Source: Bacillus thuringiensis (GTDB lineage: Bacteria; Bacillota; Bacilli; Bacillales; Bacillaceae_G). Taken from it: a DNA stretch of 64,000 nt. The DNA is taken from NCBI RefSeq assembly GCF_022095615.2, contig NZ_CP155559.1, positions 2,663,501 to 2,727,500 of the forward strand, in the 5' to 3' direction. Each line of letters begins with the position of its first letter. The first letter of the stretch is position 1. The translations under genes were made by a program, and so were the position numbers. This document shows, in pieces, positions 15,907 to 24,997 of this stretch. The notes beneath the pieces were generated by a model. That model saw only the letters and a program-made list of their open reading frames with translations, made no database searches and was not told the origin of the DNA.

Positions 15907-16365
15907 TTACATCCTTTTATATAAGTTCAAATAATGGCTTGCTCCTACATATTCTGTCCCTTTCACAAATCCACTCGAAGTATAAAATTTGTCACCCTGT
16001 TCTGTATCTGTATGTAAGACAACAATATTAAAATGTTTTTTAGCTTCGCTTAAAATTCGCACCAACAGTAACCTCCCTAATCCTTTCCTTCGGTATTCTT
16101 TTGCAATATAAAATCTCCTTACCCTACCAATCTTATTTTTTTCTGTATACGGATCCTGATTTAGCCCTCCTATTCCAATTAACTTTTCCCCCTGAAAAAT
16201 ACCATATAAACATTCTCCAGTTTTATTAAATGTGTTTATTTTATTTTCATAATCACTTATTAGTTTTACTAGGAAATTAAATCCTTCGTCTTTGCTTTCT
16301 TGAACAAGATAATCGTGTTCGTATATCATTAAATCTTTAATTTGTTGAATATGTATATCTTTCAA
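15907..16365 (-). CDS. GNAT N-acetyltransferase
   Basis: 152 residues with one GNAT domain; motif A is RRFYIAKEYRRKGLGRLLL (acetyl-CoA pyrophosphate loop RRKGLG), followed by VVLHTDTEQGDKFYTSSGF. ILYGIFQGEKLIGIGGL-type strands precede it. Cytosolic. Substrate not predictable. Start ATG 16365 with AGGGGG upstream. Confidence 0.87.
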   Translation of the reverse strand: MKDIHIQQIKDLMIYEHDYLVQESKDEGFNFLVKLISDYENKINTFNKTGECLYGIFQGEKLIGIGGLNQDPYTEKNKIGRVRRFYIAKEYRRKGLGRLLLVRILSEAKKHFNIVVLHTDTEQGDKFYTSSGFVKGTEYVGASHYLNLYKRM

Positions 16366-16392
16366 GTAAATTCCCCCTTAATTTAAAAATAC

Positions 16393-16432
16393 ATAAAAAT
16401 GCTCAAGAATCATTTATTCTGAGCATTTTTAT
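16393..16432. terminator. Hairpin terminator
   Basis: AAAAATGCTCA (16395-16405) pairs with TGAGCATTTTT (16420-16430), loop 14 nt. It separates the GNAT gene from the hydrolase gene. Confidence 0.75.
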
Positions 16433-16632
16433 GATTATTACTTTATACAATTCTTAGTATGTGTATTCTTCACTTCAGATTTAAATCGATAATATAGTTC
16501 TTTAAGTCTTATTGAACTAAAGCAGTTGTTTACTTAAGTGAATACATTTACATTTATAGTGTCTCTCAAATATAATATCCATTTATAAATTCATCATTCT
16601 ACTCTAACATGTTCAAGCTAAGTTATAATTTG

Positions 16633-17337
16633 TTAATCTATATGCTTGTGTAACCACAGTTCAAAAATCTTTAACTGTTCTTCAGTATGAAAATAATGTT
16701 CACCTGTCTCCATGATTTCTAATTCACAACGATATTTTTTTGTAAAATAGTTTATAGTTTCAAATTCACATAACTCATCCTTAGCTCCATACATAATATA
16801 TGTATCTGTATTCCATGTACTAATAGGATGCTCTTTTACATAGCATAAATAATCCCAATATAACTTTTGACCAATCGGTGTCTCTATAATCATTTCTTCT
16901 TGCAAAAGCTCTGGTGTTATATTAAACCATTTCATCATATTTTCAATAATTCGTTCCATATTAACTACTGGTGATAAAAATAACGCCTTTTCTATCACAT
17001 CATTTTGATAAGATAAAAGGCTAAAATACGCTCCCATACTACATGCAAACACACTTACTTCTTTCCAATGTTCTTTTGCGTAATCCATAATTATAGATAA
17101 TTCCCTAACACAAAACTGTACTTTGCAAGGAGTATTTTCATTTTTTCTTTCTCCATGCTCAGGTAAATCAAAGCTTAATACTTGATAACCTTTTTGATTA
17201 GCTTCTTCAGCTAATATTTGAATAACTTCATCTTGCTTATTTGACATATTTCCATGTACTGCAATAAAAATTTTTTCACTTTTATCTCCCCATAAAACCG
17301 CGGGAATATCACCAATTTTAAAATTATCTTTAAGCAT
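16633..17337 (-). CDS. Alpha/beta hydrolase
   Basis: 234 residues. The oxyanion HGN (IAVHGNMSNKQDE) is followed by the nucleophile elbow FACSMGAYF (C-S-M-G instead of G-x-S-x-G), an acidic residue in YGAKDELCEF and the terminal His in GEHYFHTEEQ. So a complete Ser-Asp-His triad is present in a compact fold without a large lid. Substrate unknown, probably a small ester or peptide-like compound. Monocistronic. Confidence 0.85.
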   Translation of the reverse strand: MLKDNFKIGDIPAVLWGDKSEKIFIAVHGNMSNKQDEVIQILAEEANQKGYQVLSFDLPEHGERKNENTPCKVQFCVRELSIIMDYAKEHWKEVSVFACSMGAYFSLLSYQNDVIEKALFLSPVVNMERIIENMMKWFNITPELLQEEMIIETPIGQKLYWDYLCYVKEHPISTWNTDTYIMYGAKDELCEFETINYFTKKYRCELEIMETGEHYFHTEEQLKIFELWLHKHID

Positions 17338-17641
17338 ATTTCCTCCGTAAAATAATATATATAGAAATTAGCAAAAAACTACACACACTTTATAATCCTC
17401 TACTCACTTTTCAAGAAATTAAACTATTACTAATTCATCACAAATGAATTGAAATCTCAATCTACCTCTGAATAACAGTGTCTATTTTGAATAAAAAAAT
17501 CTTTCTATTTTCCATTTCTTCAGAAACTACAAGTTCTTATTTTAATTCCTTAATGAGCTAATCTACTTTGTTAGTGGAAGAAGGATTTTTAAATAATTAT
17601 ATTATTTTTCAAATGATTTTATTATAAATTAAACACCTTTA
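17338..17641. other. Intergenic stretch, nothing recognised
   Basis: About 300 bp of AT-rich sequence. I see no ORF with a ribosome binding site, no terminator with a T-run and no strong palindrome. Promoter of the hydrolase gene presumably lies at its right end. Confidence 0.5.
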
Positions 17642-19018
17642 TTATCTCTGCACAGCAGGCAATATCTCCTTCAACTCCAGTAAATCATCTATTACCATAT
17701 CAGCCTGAGCAAGTTCATCTACTTGTGCAAAATCAAAATTGCATCCAATCGCAATCAAGCCGTTATCTTTCGCTGCGTTTATATCAGATAACCGGTCCCC
17801 AACTACAGCTGCTTCTTTTATATCATATTTGTTTAAAATATTTTTTACTAAGTCGCTTTTATTAAGTGAGTTTATTTGTTCAATACTAAATGTTTCCGTA
17901 ACCCATTGGTCTAAATCATAATAAGATACGATTGCTCGTAAATATTCAGTTAAACCATTGCTAGCAATATAAATTGAACAATTATTTTCTTTTATATATG
18001 TGAAAATTTCTTTTACATTTGGGTATAATGCACCTTTTCCACTCTTAATGTTTTCAATTAATCTTTCTAAAAAATATGCATCGGTTTGTTCTCTTACTTC
18101 AAGAGAATGATTTGGTAATAAAGCTTCCCAAACTTTCGGTAAAGGCACACCCATGATTTCACGGTACTTATCAATGGGTGTTATCGTATCCCATAATTGT
18201 AATGAACGTAAATGATCAAATGTATCATCTAGCGATAATTCTAAAATTTTGTCTGTTTGAAATAACGTACCGTCCATATCAAAAATTAATGCTTGTAACA
18301 TTTCATTCTCTCCTTTTGAACTATAAGTATTACTCGATATATTTTTCAGCATCTCAACGATAATTTCTGAACAATAATTTGCGGCAGTTTTCGCGAAGTC
18401 ATCATACGAAATTTGAGCTTCATCATCTGCACTGTCAGAAATACATCTTATAACGAGAAACGGTACATTATTTATGTACGCAACATGTCCAATTGCTGCA
18501 CCTTCCATTTCTGTACAATGTGGTGCATAATCGTCTATTAATTCCGCTTTTAGTTTTGAATCCTCAACAAAACATTCACCGCTGACGATTCTTCCTTCAT
18601 GAATCTCCATATGTAAACTACTACTATTGCATGCAATACGTGCTAACTCTATTAATTCCTTACTTGCGACAAATTCTTCTTGGAACGGGAATAAATTTTT
18701 CATTTGAGTTTTACTTACATCATGATGGGTAACATTCGTTGAAATAACGATATCACCAACTTTTACATCTGGGTGTAACCCGCCAGCAACACCTGTATTA
18801 ATGATAGCATCTACACCAAATTTATGAATTAACGTTTGCGTACATGCAGCTGCATTTACTTTCCCTACACCAGAACGTGTAATAATTACTTCTGTTCCCA
18901 TGAATTCGCCAATGTAAAAAGGCATCCCCGCAATTGTTTGTTCTTCTTCTATAGCTAGTTTTTCTAAAAGTAAGTCTATTTCAATTTGCATTGCTCCGAT
19001 AATGCCGATTTTGTTCAT
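17642..19018 (-). CDS. mtnN: Fused MTA/SAH nucleosidase and HAD-family phosphatase
   Basis: 458 residues in two enzymes. Residues ~1-230 are a nucleosidase like MtnN/Pfs: IGAMQIE (Glu13), the TGVAGGL and MEGAA (Glu172) motifs and catalytic Asp195 in ISDSAD. Residues ~240-458 are a HAD phosphatase with DMDGT (Asp247, Asp249), IYIASNG and VVGDRLSDINAA. The first part hydrolyses methylthioadenosine and S-adenosylhomocysteine; the second could dephosphorylate a released sugar phosphate. ATG 19018 has AGGGGA 8 nt upstream. An internal AAGGAGAG lies 6 nt before ATG 18301, so the HAD half may also be made alone. Follows the M3 peptidase gene by 22 bp. Confidence 0.9.
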   Translation of the reverse strand: MNKIGIIGAMQIEIDLLLEKLAIEEEQTIAGMPFYIGEFMGTEVIITRSGVGKVNAAACTQTLIHKFGVDAIINTGVAGGLHPDVKVGDIVISTNVTHHDVSKTQMKNLFPFQEEFVASKELIELARIACNSSSLHMEIHEGRIVSGECFVEDSKLKAELIDDYAPHCTEMEGAAIGHVAYINNVPFLVIRCISDSADDEAQISYDDFAKTAANYCSEIIVEMLKNISSNTYSSKGENEMLQALIFDMDGTLFQTDKILELSLDDTFDHLRSLQLWDTITPIDKYREIMGVPLPKVWEALLPNHSLEVREQTDAYFLERLIENIKSGKGALYPNVKEIFTYIKENNCSIYIASNGLTEYLRAIVSYYDLDQWVTETFSIEQINSLNKSDLVKNILNKYDIKEAAVVGDRLSDINAAKDNGLIAIGCNFDFAQVDELAQADMVIDDLLELKEILPAVQR

Positions 19019-19040
19019 GTATGTAGTCCCCTTTTTCACT

Positions 19041-20624
19041 CTAAATACCCCTCAAATATTCATCAATATCTTTAGAAATTTGTTTAAAAGCTTTATCCCA
19101 GAATGCATAGCTTGTTATATCTATTTCAAAATATTTTTTCATAAGCTCTTCCACTGGAGCTTTTCCTGTATCTCGTAAAAACTCTTTATATTTCGGATGG
19201 AAAGTACTTTTACTTTCTTGAGCCATCTCTAATAAACTAAAACTAGCTAAATAACCAAATGTGTACGGATAATTGTAAAAAGGAACATCAGCTATATAAA
19301 ACTGAACATATTTCATCCAAACAAACGGCTGATATTCTGATAATGCATTCCCGTATGCTTTTTCTTGCGCTGCTATAGATAATTTTTCGATTTCATCAGC
19401 ACTTAAAGAACCTTCTTTACACTTTTCATAAAAATTCTTCTCAAATTGAAACGATGCTCGTATTGCCATTACATAATTAAAACAGTTTCTTATTTTCCAA
19501 CTAAGCAATGACTTTTTCATATCTATACTTTCTGTTGTTTGAATTAGATAGTTTAAGAGTATCATTTCAAAGAAAATAGACGCCGATTCAGCCGTACTCA
19601 TTGGCAAATAATCATCTAAAAAAGAAGTAGATTGCTCAAAACTCATATTATAAAAATGCCAAGCATGTCCTAGTTCGTGCGCAAGTATCCTTACACTATC
19701 AATACTTCCGTCATAACGCATAGATATTCGTGATTCTTTTTCACTGAAAAAAGGAGCGCAAAAGCCACCTGGTGGTTTATTATCTCTCAGTTCCGCATCT
19801 ATCCATCCACTCTCTATTGCATTCCGTGCAAATTCTGCTAATTCTTCATCAATATCTTTTAATGCATCATATATGTTTTGTACTGCTACTGAAAAAGGGA
19901 TATTAACCTCATTATTTTCCTTTACAGTCATAAGTTCATGCCATGTAATCGAAGCTTTACCCTTCTTATACACATTTAAAGCACTTACTAATGTATCAAG
20001 ATTTTCTTCTGTCGCATTCCACATTTGTAATAATACAGTTTCAGAAATACCATTCGCATGAAGGGACCCTGCTAAAATCTCTCTATCTTCTAATTCATTA
20101 CTCTTTGTATTGCGTAATCTCCCAATTTGATTTAAGACAGTAGCGAAGATTTCTTTTTCCTTATGTAAGGCACTTGTTAATAACTCGAATACTTCTAATC
20201 TTTCCTTTTCATTATCACTATTCATTGCAATATTATTTGCTTGGCCAAATGATAATTGTTTATTATTGTGCTCTATTTCTATCTTATCCCTTAATTGTAT
20301 GTACATATTTTCCCATGCATGCAGTTCATCTTTTAATAACTTAGTATTATCGGAAGTTTCCACTTCACTTTGTTGTATTACTTGCTGTACTTCACTTTTC
20401 AGTTCCTTTACCTTCACAGTCAATATAGTATTGTTAGATAAAATACTTTCTTCAGCCGATCGACAATACAAATAGTATTCTGCTTTTTCAATAGCTTGTA
20501 TAAGTTTTGAAAGAATCTCTCTATCTTTTGTTACAAAATATTGTTCTTTCAACCCCAATAGTGGGGTTAGAATATCCTCCATCGGATACAATCGATCTAA
20601 ATTCCACCTAGCAATTTCTTGCAT
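19041..20624 (-). CDS. M3-family oligoendopeptidase (PepF type)
   Basis: 527 residues of a helical metallopeptidase. The zinc site is HELGH (His316, Glu317, His320) in RILAHELGHAWHFY with the third ligand Glu345 in STAESASIFFEMI, as in oligoendopeptidase F. The N-terminal half contains the long helical bundle of the family. Cytosolic, cleaving short peptides. Family members are usually 560-600 aa, so it is slightly short but complete. It is the first gene of a unit with the mtnN-HAD fusion; the stop is 22 bp from the next start. Confidence 0.9.
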   Translation of the reverse strand: MQEIARWNLDRLYPMEDILTPLLGLKEQYFVTKDREILSKLIQAIEKAEYYLYCRSAEESILSNNTILTVKVKELKSEVQQVIQQSEVETSDNTKLLKDELHAWENMYIQLRDKIEIEHNNKQLSFGQANNIAMNSDNEKERLEVFELLTSALHKEKEIFATVLNQIGRLRNTKSNELEDREILAGSLHANGISETVLLQMWNATEENLDTLVSALNVYKKGKASITWHELMTVKENNEVNIPFSVAVQNIYDALKDIDEELAEFARNAIESGWIDAELRDNKPPGGFCAPFFSEKESRISMRYDGSIDSVRILAHELGHAWHFYNMSFEQSTSFLDDYLPMSTAESASIFFEMILLNYLIQTTESIDMKKSLLSWKIRNCFNYVMAIRASFQFEKNFYEKCKEGSLSADEIEKLSIAAQEKAYGNALSEYQPFVWMKYVQFYIADVPFYNYPYTFGYLASFSLLEMAQESKSTFHPKYKEFLRDTGKAPVEELMKKYFEIDITSYAFWDKAFKQISKDIDEYLRGI

Positions 20625-20870
20625 GTTTATAGCCGCCTCCTATTTTTACAAATAGTTACAGATATTTCTCCCAACACAATTATATATGAAATGATAAAAT
20701 TTTAATATCTTTAAATATTTAGATTTTTATAAACACATTTTTATTTATACTCCCTGCTACTGAAACGCAAATAGCATAAACAGATGAATGGTATTGCTAC
20801 TGGAAAAAGTATTAATTTCTAATAAAAGGAAGTCTTACCATATCAAACAATAATAATAGAATGGCAATAA
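20625..20870. other. Intergenic stretch, nothing recognised
   Basis: AT-rich spacer between the M3 peptidase start and a terminator. No gene or clear regulatory repeat seen. Confidence 0.5.
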
Positions 20871-20919
20871 AAAAGGTTATCCAAAAAGTATAGAATATAC
20901 TTTTTGGATAACCTTTTAC
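20869..20919 (-). terminator. Very strong terminator after the HTH-TPR regulator gene
   Basis: 22-bp perfect stem: 20871-20892 pairs with 20896-20917 around a 3-nt loop (AAAAGGTTATCC / GGATAACCTTTT at the base). Confidence 0.92.
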
Positions 20920-20948
20920 AATTTATAAGAATTTTTGACTAAACTTCT

Positions 20949-22220
20949 TTATAAATCCATTTTATTTTCAACTGATATTTTATAAAATTTCGCAGATAAT
21001 TTATAAGAGCGATTTTCATTATAAAAGTTACCTAGTTCATAGGATAGTTCAGCAACTAAGCGATGTTGTTTTTTTTCTAATCCCACTTCAATTGCTTTTT
21101 GCATATTTTTCTCATATTCATAATAATCCCCACGTATTTTGAATACTTTAGCTTTCAAACCATATAGTTGGACAAATGCAATTGGCACATCATAAATCGA
21201 TAAAAAATGAAATGCTTCATTCATAGCCTTATTAACATTTTTCCAATCTTTAAGTTCTATGTAAATCTCCAACATGTTTCGTAACGCATATACTTTTTGA
21301 TCTTTCTGTGATAAAAATTCACTTAATTCCAAAGTTTTTTCGTAGTATTTAATAGCATTCGTATAGTCTTTCAAACCTTGATAAATTTTACCGTAATCAT
21401 ATGAAATGATAGGTAAATACTTTGAATCACCATTAGTATCCAAACTATTTTCTACTTGCTGTAAAATTTCAAGTGCCTTTTCATATAACTCATCCATAAT
21501 ATACAATATTGCAAGCATTAAAAGTGTATTTATTACGTTTTTCTGCATACCATTTTTTCTGTATATGTTGTAAGCTTTTAAGGCATACAAACGACTAATA
21601 CTTTTATCTTTATAAAGCTCCTTATATACATGACATAAATTATAGTATATATGACCATGTTGTTCAGTTTCTTCTGCACCAAGTAAACTCTCAGCCTGTA
21701 CATAAATATCATGAGCAGCACTGTAGTCTTGTTTATTATAAAAATATAAACCTCGAGCTTTTAAATAATAAATATAATCTTCAGGATCTTGCATTTCGAC
21801 CTGACTTGGTATCATTTGCGAAGCTTGATCTATAAGCGACTTCACATATAACACGTTTTTTTGTCGGGCATGATAGTATATAAGTACACCATATCCCTTT
21901 AGTAATAAAGGGATTGAATCTACTTCACGAACGTATAATTCTAACAAAGATAAGTCAGCTTCTGTAATACTTTTATCTTTTTTATACTTATTACATATTT
22001 TAAAAATAGTAAGCTGTATCTCCTCGTAATTTCCATTTATAAGATAATCGCTCTTAAATTCTAACTTCTTAGAAACCTTTTTTATAAAAGAAGATGACGG
22101 TTTTATTTTTCCACTCTCTATTCTACTTAAATATGTTATTGAACATATTCCTGATACGAGCTCCCCCTGAGTTAATCCTTTATGCATTCGAACATGGCGA
22201 ATACGTTCCCCTATTTCCAT
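20949..22220 (-). CDS. RNPP-type HTH-TPR regulator (NprR/PlcR-like)
   Basis: 423 residues: an XRE helix-turn-helix at ~3-60 (IGERIRHVRMHKGLTQGELV, then YLSRIESGKIKPSS), a linker, and TPR repeats to the end (for example AIKYYEKTLELSEFLSQKDQ and LSYELGNFYNENRSYKLSAK). Size and layout match quorum regulators of the NprR/PlcR/Rap group, which bind secreted peptides through their TPRs. No propeptide gene follows: only ~30 bp separate the stop from a very strong terminator. ATG 22220 has GGGAG 8-9 nt upstream and is preferred over the longer frame from 22271. Divergent from a small membrane protein gene. Confidence 0.85.
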   Translation of the reverse strand: MEIGERIRHVRMHKGLTQGELVSGICSITYLSRIESGKIKPSSSFIKKVSKKLEFKSDYLINGNYEEIQLTIFKICNKYKKDKSITEADLSLLELYVREVDSIPLLLKGYGVLIYYHARQKNVLYVKSLIDQASQMIPSQVEMQDPEDYIYYLKARGLYFYNKQDYSAAHDIYVQAESLLGAEETEQHGHIYYNLCHVYKELYKDKSISRLYALKAYNIYRKNGMQKNVINTLLMLAILYIMDELYEKALEILQQVENSLDTNGDSKYLPIISYDYGKIYQGLKDYTNAIKYYEKTLELSEFLSQKDQKVYALRNMLEIYIELKDWKNVNKAMNEAFHFLSIYDVPIAFVQLYGLKAKVFKIRGDYYEYEKNMQKAIEVGLEKKQHRLVAELSYELGNFYNENRSYKLSAKFYKISVENKMDL

Positions 22221-22682
22221 CTTTCTACTCTCCCTGCTTAACCATTTCATGCTTTTTACTAAATAAGCCATTATGTATTGCTTAATCTTTCATATTAAGA
22301 AAATGTATAATTTCACAAATGTAAAAAAATGTATCACACATTTTAATTTTACATTCATACTATGATTATTTCTAGATGGCTTGTTAAATTTTATGGTTAA
22401 AATTTGGGGTTTTCGTCCATTTTTTTCATGTGATTTTACTACTTGTTATTAACAAACACAGCATCATATACTTGAATTACGATAAACTTAATGAAAAGGA
22501 TTTAACTACATGTAAACTATCATTCTTCATTTAGATAGTTATAGTTCATTACATTTACCTAGTACATAGAAGATATCTATTTTAATCCAAAAAATTAAAT
22601 AAATTTAATAGATGAATTATTAATATCAAATCCTAAAAATTAGTTTGTCGAATTGTTTAATAAAAACGAAAGGATGATATAC
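22221..22682. other. Divergent intergenic region of the HTH-TPR regulator
   Basis: About 460 bp of AT-rich DNA between the regulator and the small membrane protein. I searched for a signal-peptide-bearing mini-ORF and for a PlcR box and found neither. Promoters for both genes must lie here. Confidence 0.5.
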
Positions 22683-22886
22683 ATGTTTGTAAGACTTAAA
22701 GATGAATCTTCACGAAAAATAGTAAGATATGTTGGAGGCGCTGCTTTACTTTTAATAATCGCTTCTTTCATTTATCAGTGGAAAAATGACTTAGTAATTG
22801 ATCAAACTGAAAGATTCGGCTTTGGACTAGCGATTATCACTTTCCTATCTACCTTCTTACCTTTTAAAGAGAAAGTTAATAAATAA
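22683..22886 (+). CDS. Small two-helix membrane protein
   Basis: 67 residues with two hydrophobic segments (GGAALLLIIASFIY and FGLAIITFLSTFLPF) joined by a polar loop (QWKNDLVIDQTERF). AAAGGATG lies 6 nt before ATG 22683, so the upstream in-frame starts are not used. Divergent from the HTH-TPR regulator. Unknown family. Confidence 0.65.
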   Translation: MFVRLKDESSRKIVRYVGGAALLLIIASFIYQWKNDLVIDQTERFGFGLAIITFLSTFLPFKEKVNK

Positions 22887-22904
22887 TTACATATAAATTA
22901 GATT

Positions 22905-22937
22905 AAAAAAGGATTGATCAAAAGATCAATCCTTTAC
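22905..22937. terminator. Bidirectional terminator
   Basis: AAAGGATTGATC (22908-22919) pairs with GATCAATCCTTT (22924-22935). It overlaps the stop codon of the DegV gene and serves the convergent 22683 gene as well. Confidence 0.88.
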
Positions 22938-23794
22938 TCTACTTCATTTAAGAAGAACAATGTTAACGCGCCAGGTCCTGTATGCGCACCGATTGCTGCT
23001 CCAATTGTATTCACAATAAATACTTCACAGCCAAATCTCTCCGTAATTAATGCCTTTAATGCTTCGGCTGTTTCTAAGTCGTCGCCGTGTGTCATACCGA
23101 TTGTTTGACCTTTTAGGTCTTTTCCGCGCTCTTCCATAATATCAACAATTCGGCTTAATACTTTCTTTTTCCCTCTTACCTTTTCAAGTGGTACAAGTTT
23201 TCCTTCATCCACATTTAAAATTGGCTTAATGTTTAGTAAACCACCGATAAAACCAGCTACTTTACTTAAACGTCCACCTTTCACGAGGTACTGTAAGTCA
23301 GCTACAGTGAAGATGTGTTCCATATGGTTCATTAGAAAATCAACACGTTTTAAAATATCTTCTTTTGATGCGCCGTCTTTCGCCATTTTAGCAGCTTCTA
23401 ATACGACAAGCCCTTGGCCAAGCGAAGCACATTTCGTATCAATAATTTCTAAATCTAAATCAGCATATGTTTCTTTTACTTCTTCTTTAATAACAACTGA
23501 CGATTGATATGTACCGGACAGTTCAGATGAAAAAGCTAAATATATACAAGGATTACCTTCTTTTGCATAAGAAACAAATTTTTCTTGGAAAGTTTCAAGT
23601 GAAGGCAATGACGTTCTATAAACTGCGCCTTCTCTCATGTTTTGCAATAATGTAACTGACTCTAATGTAACTCCATCTAAATACTCTGTTTCTGCTTCAT
23701 CATATACACGGAGTGGAATTAAATCAATATCATATGCTTGCAGCAATTCTACCGGTAAATCCGCCGCACTATCCGTAATGATTTTAACACCCAT
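22934..23794 (-). CDS. DegV-family fatty-acid-binding protein (FakB type)
   Basis: 286 residues, full length for the family. The N-terminal VKIITDSAADLPVELL, the TSLPS segment (YRTSLPSLETF), FSSELSGTYQSS and the C-terminal IGAAIGAHTGPGALTLFF are all diagnostic. DegV proteins bind a fatty acid; FakB-type members present it to the FakA kinase for acyl-phosphate formation and phospholipid synthesis. No fakA gene is near. Several paralogues per genome are normal. Monocistronic. Confidence 0.95.
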   Translation of the reverse strand: MGVKIITDSAADLPVELLQAYDIDLIPLRVYDEAETEYLDGVTLESVTLLQNMREGAVYRTSLPSLETFQEKFVSYAKEGNPCIYLAFSSELSGTYQSSVVIKEEVKETYADLDLEIIDTKCASLGQGLVVLEAAKMAKDGASKEDILKRVDFLMNHMEHIFTVADLQYLVKGGRLSKVAGFIGGLLNIKPILNVDEGKLVPLEKVRGKKKVLSRIVDIMEERGKDLKGQTIGMTHGDDLETAEALKALITERFGCEVFIVNTIGAAIGAHTGPGALTLFFLNEVE

Positions 23795-24008
23795 TTTTAA
23801 ACCTCTATTCTGTTATAAATATAAAAAATATAAAATAAAAATAGTACTTTTAAATTATATACGTAAAACTTAAATGAAGAAAGGAAAAGACTTTATATTG
23901 TATGCACTATTCTTCAAAACTTGAACTGTTATTAAAAATCATCTAACTTTAACCGCTTTACATTCTGTATAATACAAATATATCGAATTTTCCAAAGGAG
24001 TGATTCAA

Positions 24009-24440
24009 ATGAGTATTCGGTTAGCCACCTCTAATGATTTAGAATGGGTTAATAATCAATATAAATCGATAGAGTTTGTACCAAGTGATTTAAAAAGAGA
24101 TAAAGTTGCAATCATTACATACGACAATGAGTATGCAGGTGTTGGGCGATTAGTCCAAGTAGATGAAGATACTATAGAAATGGGCGGGATTTTTATTCTC
24201 CCTCAATTTAGAGGCCTACAATTAGCTGGGGAACTTGTTTCATTTTTAGTAGAAACTGCTAAGAAATTGCAAGTACAAAATATATATTGTCTTCCTTTTG
24301 AGGAATTAAAAAAGTTTTATAAGAAATATGGCTATACTGAGGTCGATACTACGAAAGAAGTTGTTCATCCCATTATTCTAAAAAAATATAATTGGTGTTT
24401 GAATCATTATGATAAGCATGTTTTATTATGTAAGTTGTAA
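24009..24440 (+). CDS. GNAT N-acetyltransferase
   Basis: 143 residues, one GNAT domain with motif A GGIFILPQFRGLQLAGELVS and a C-terminal FYKKYGYTEVDTTKE. The pyrophosphate loop is FRGLQLA, a mild variant of RxxGxG/A. ATG 24009 has AAAGGAGTG 6 nt upstream; the frame opens at a GTG within that site. Substrate unknown. Confidence 0.85.
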   Translation: MSIRLATSNDLEWVNNQYKSIEFVPSDLKRDKVAIITYDNEYAGVGRLVQVDEDTIEMGGIFILPQFRGLQLAGELVSFLVETAKKLQVQNIYCLPFEELKKFYKKYGYTEVDTTKEVVHPIILKKYNWCLNHYDKHVLLCKL

Positions 24441-24705
24441 ATGTGCTTAAAGAGAGCATATATAAAAATATAAATTACTTCCTATTAATTATATACTTTC
24501 CGACTTAAATAATAACCGTACTTTATTTGGTCACCATCAGCTTCTACAAGATATACAATTACTACATACGCTTCCTTTTACCTCTAGTCTTACTTTTGTG
24601 TCAAAGATTATTTTGTTTAAAATTACCTTAAATCGTATTCCAACAAACTAATCAAAAGGAAAACTCCTATATAATACAATTAAGTAATTAAAAGGATCAT
24701 TATTC

Positions 24706-24879
24706 ATGATAGATGTAGTAAGACTCGTTATCTTTATTGTAGTTGCAATTGGTGCCATTATTAACATTTACTTAGAATTTAATAAACCTAAAAAAAGTAT
24801 ATTCTCAATCGTTTTTTTATCAGTACTCTTAATCGGAGCCTCAGGATTAATTAAAGATATTTTATCTAAACTTTTATAG
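24706..24879 (+). CDS. 57-aa two-helix membrane protein
   Basis: A short ORF beginning MIDVVRLVIFIVVAIGAI. It has two membrane segments around the loop LEFNKPKKS, then ends GLIKDILSKLL. AAAGGA precedes the ATG by 9 nt and a plus-strand terminator follows at 24955-24988. Size and shape resemble the 67-aa protein at 22683. No family recognised. Confidence 0.65.
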   Translation: MIDVVRLVIFIVVAIGAIINIYLEFNKPKKSIFSIVFLSVLLIGASGLIKDILSKLL

Positions 24880-24952
24880 TTGCTTGATTAAAAATCACTG
24901 TGTCGTCAATAATGTACATAACATGATTGTATTTCTCCATTCCCCCTTGGAG

Positions 24953-24988
24953 AGGAGCAGTTAGCTTTTGCTAGCTGCTCTTTTATTT
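24953..24988 (+). terminator. Terminator after the 57-aa membrane protein gene
   Basis: GAGCAGTTAGC (24955-24965) pairs with GCTAGCTGCTC (24970-24980) with one wobble, then TTTTATTT. Confidence 0.85.
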
Positions 24989-24997
24989 AAAACGAAT

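Noticed and set aside
22221..22682. PlcR box or pheromone gene near the HTH-TPR regulator
   Set aside because: No TATGnAnnnnTnCATA match and no signal-peptide-bearing small ORF found by eye.
24441..24700. Possible degraded gene on the minus strand (frames reading GIRFKVILNK and LVEADGDQIKYGYY)
   Set aside because: Two short frames without start signals; cannot be separated from chance.
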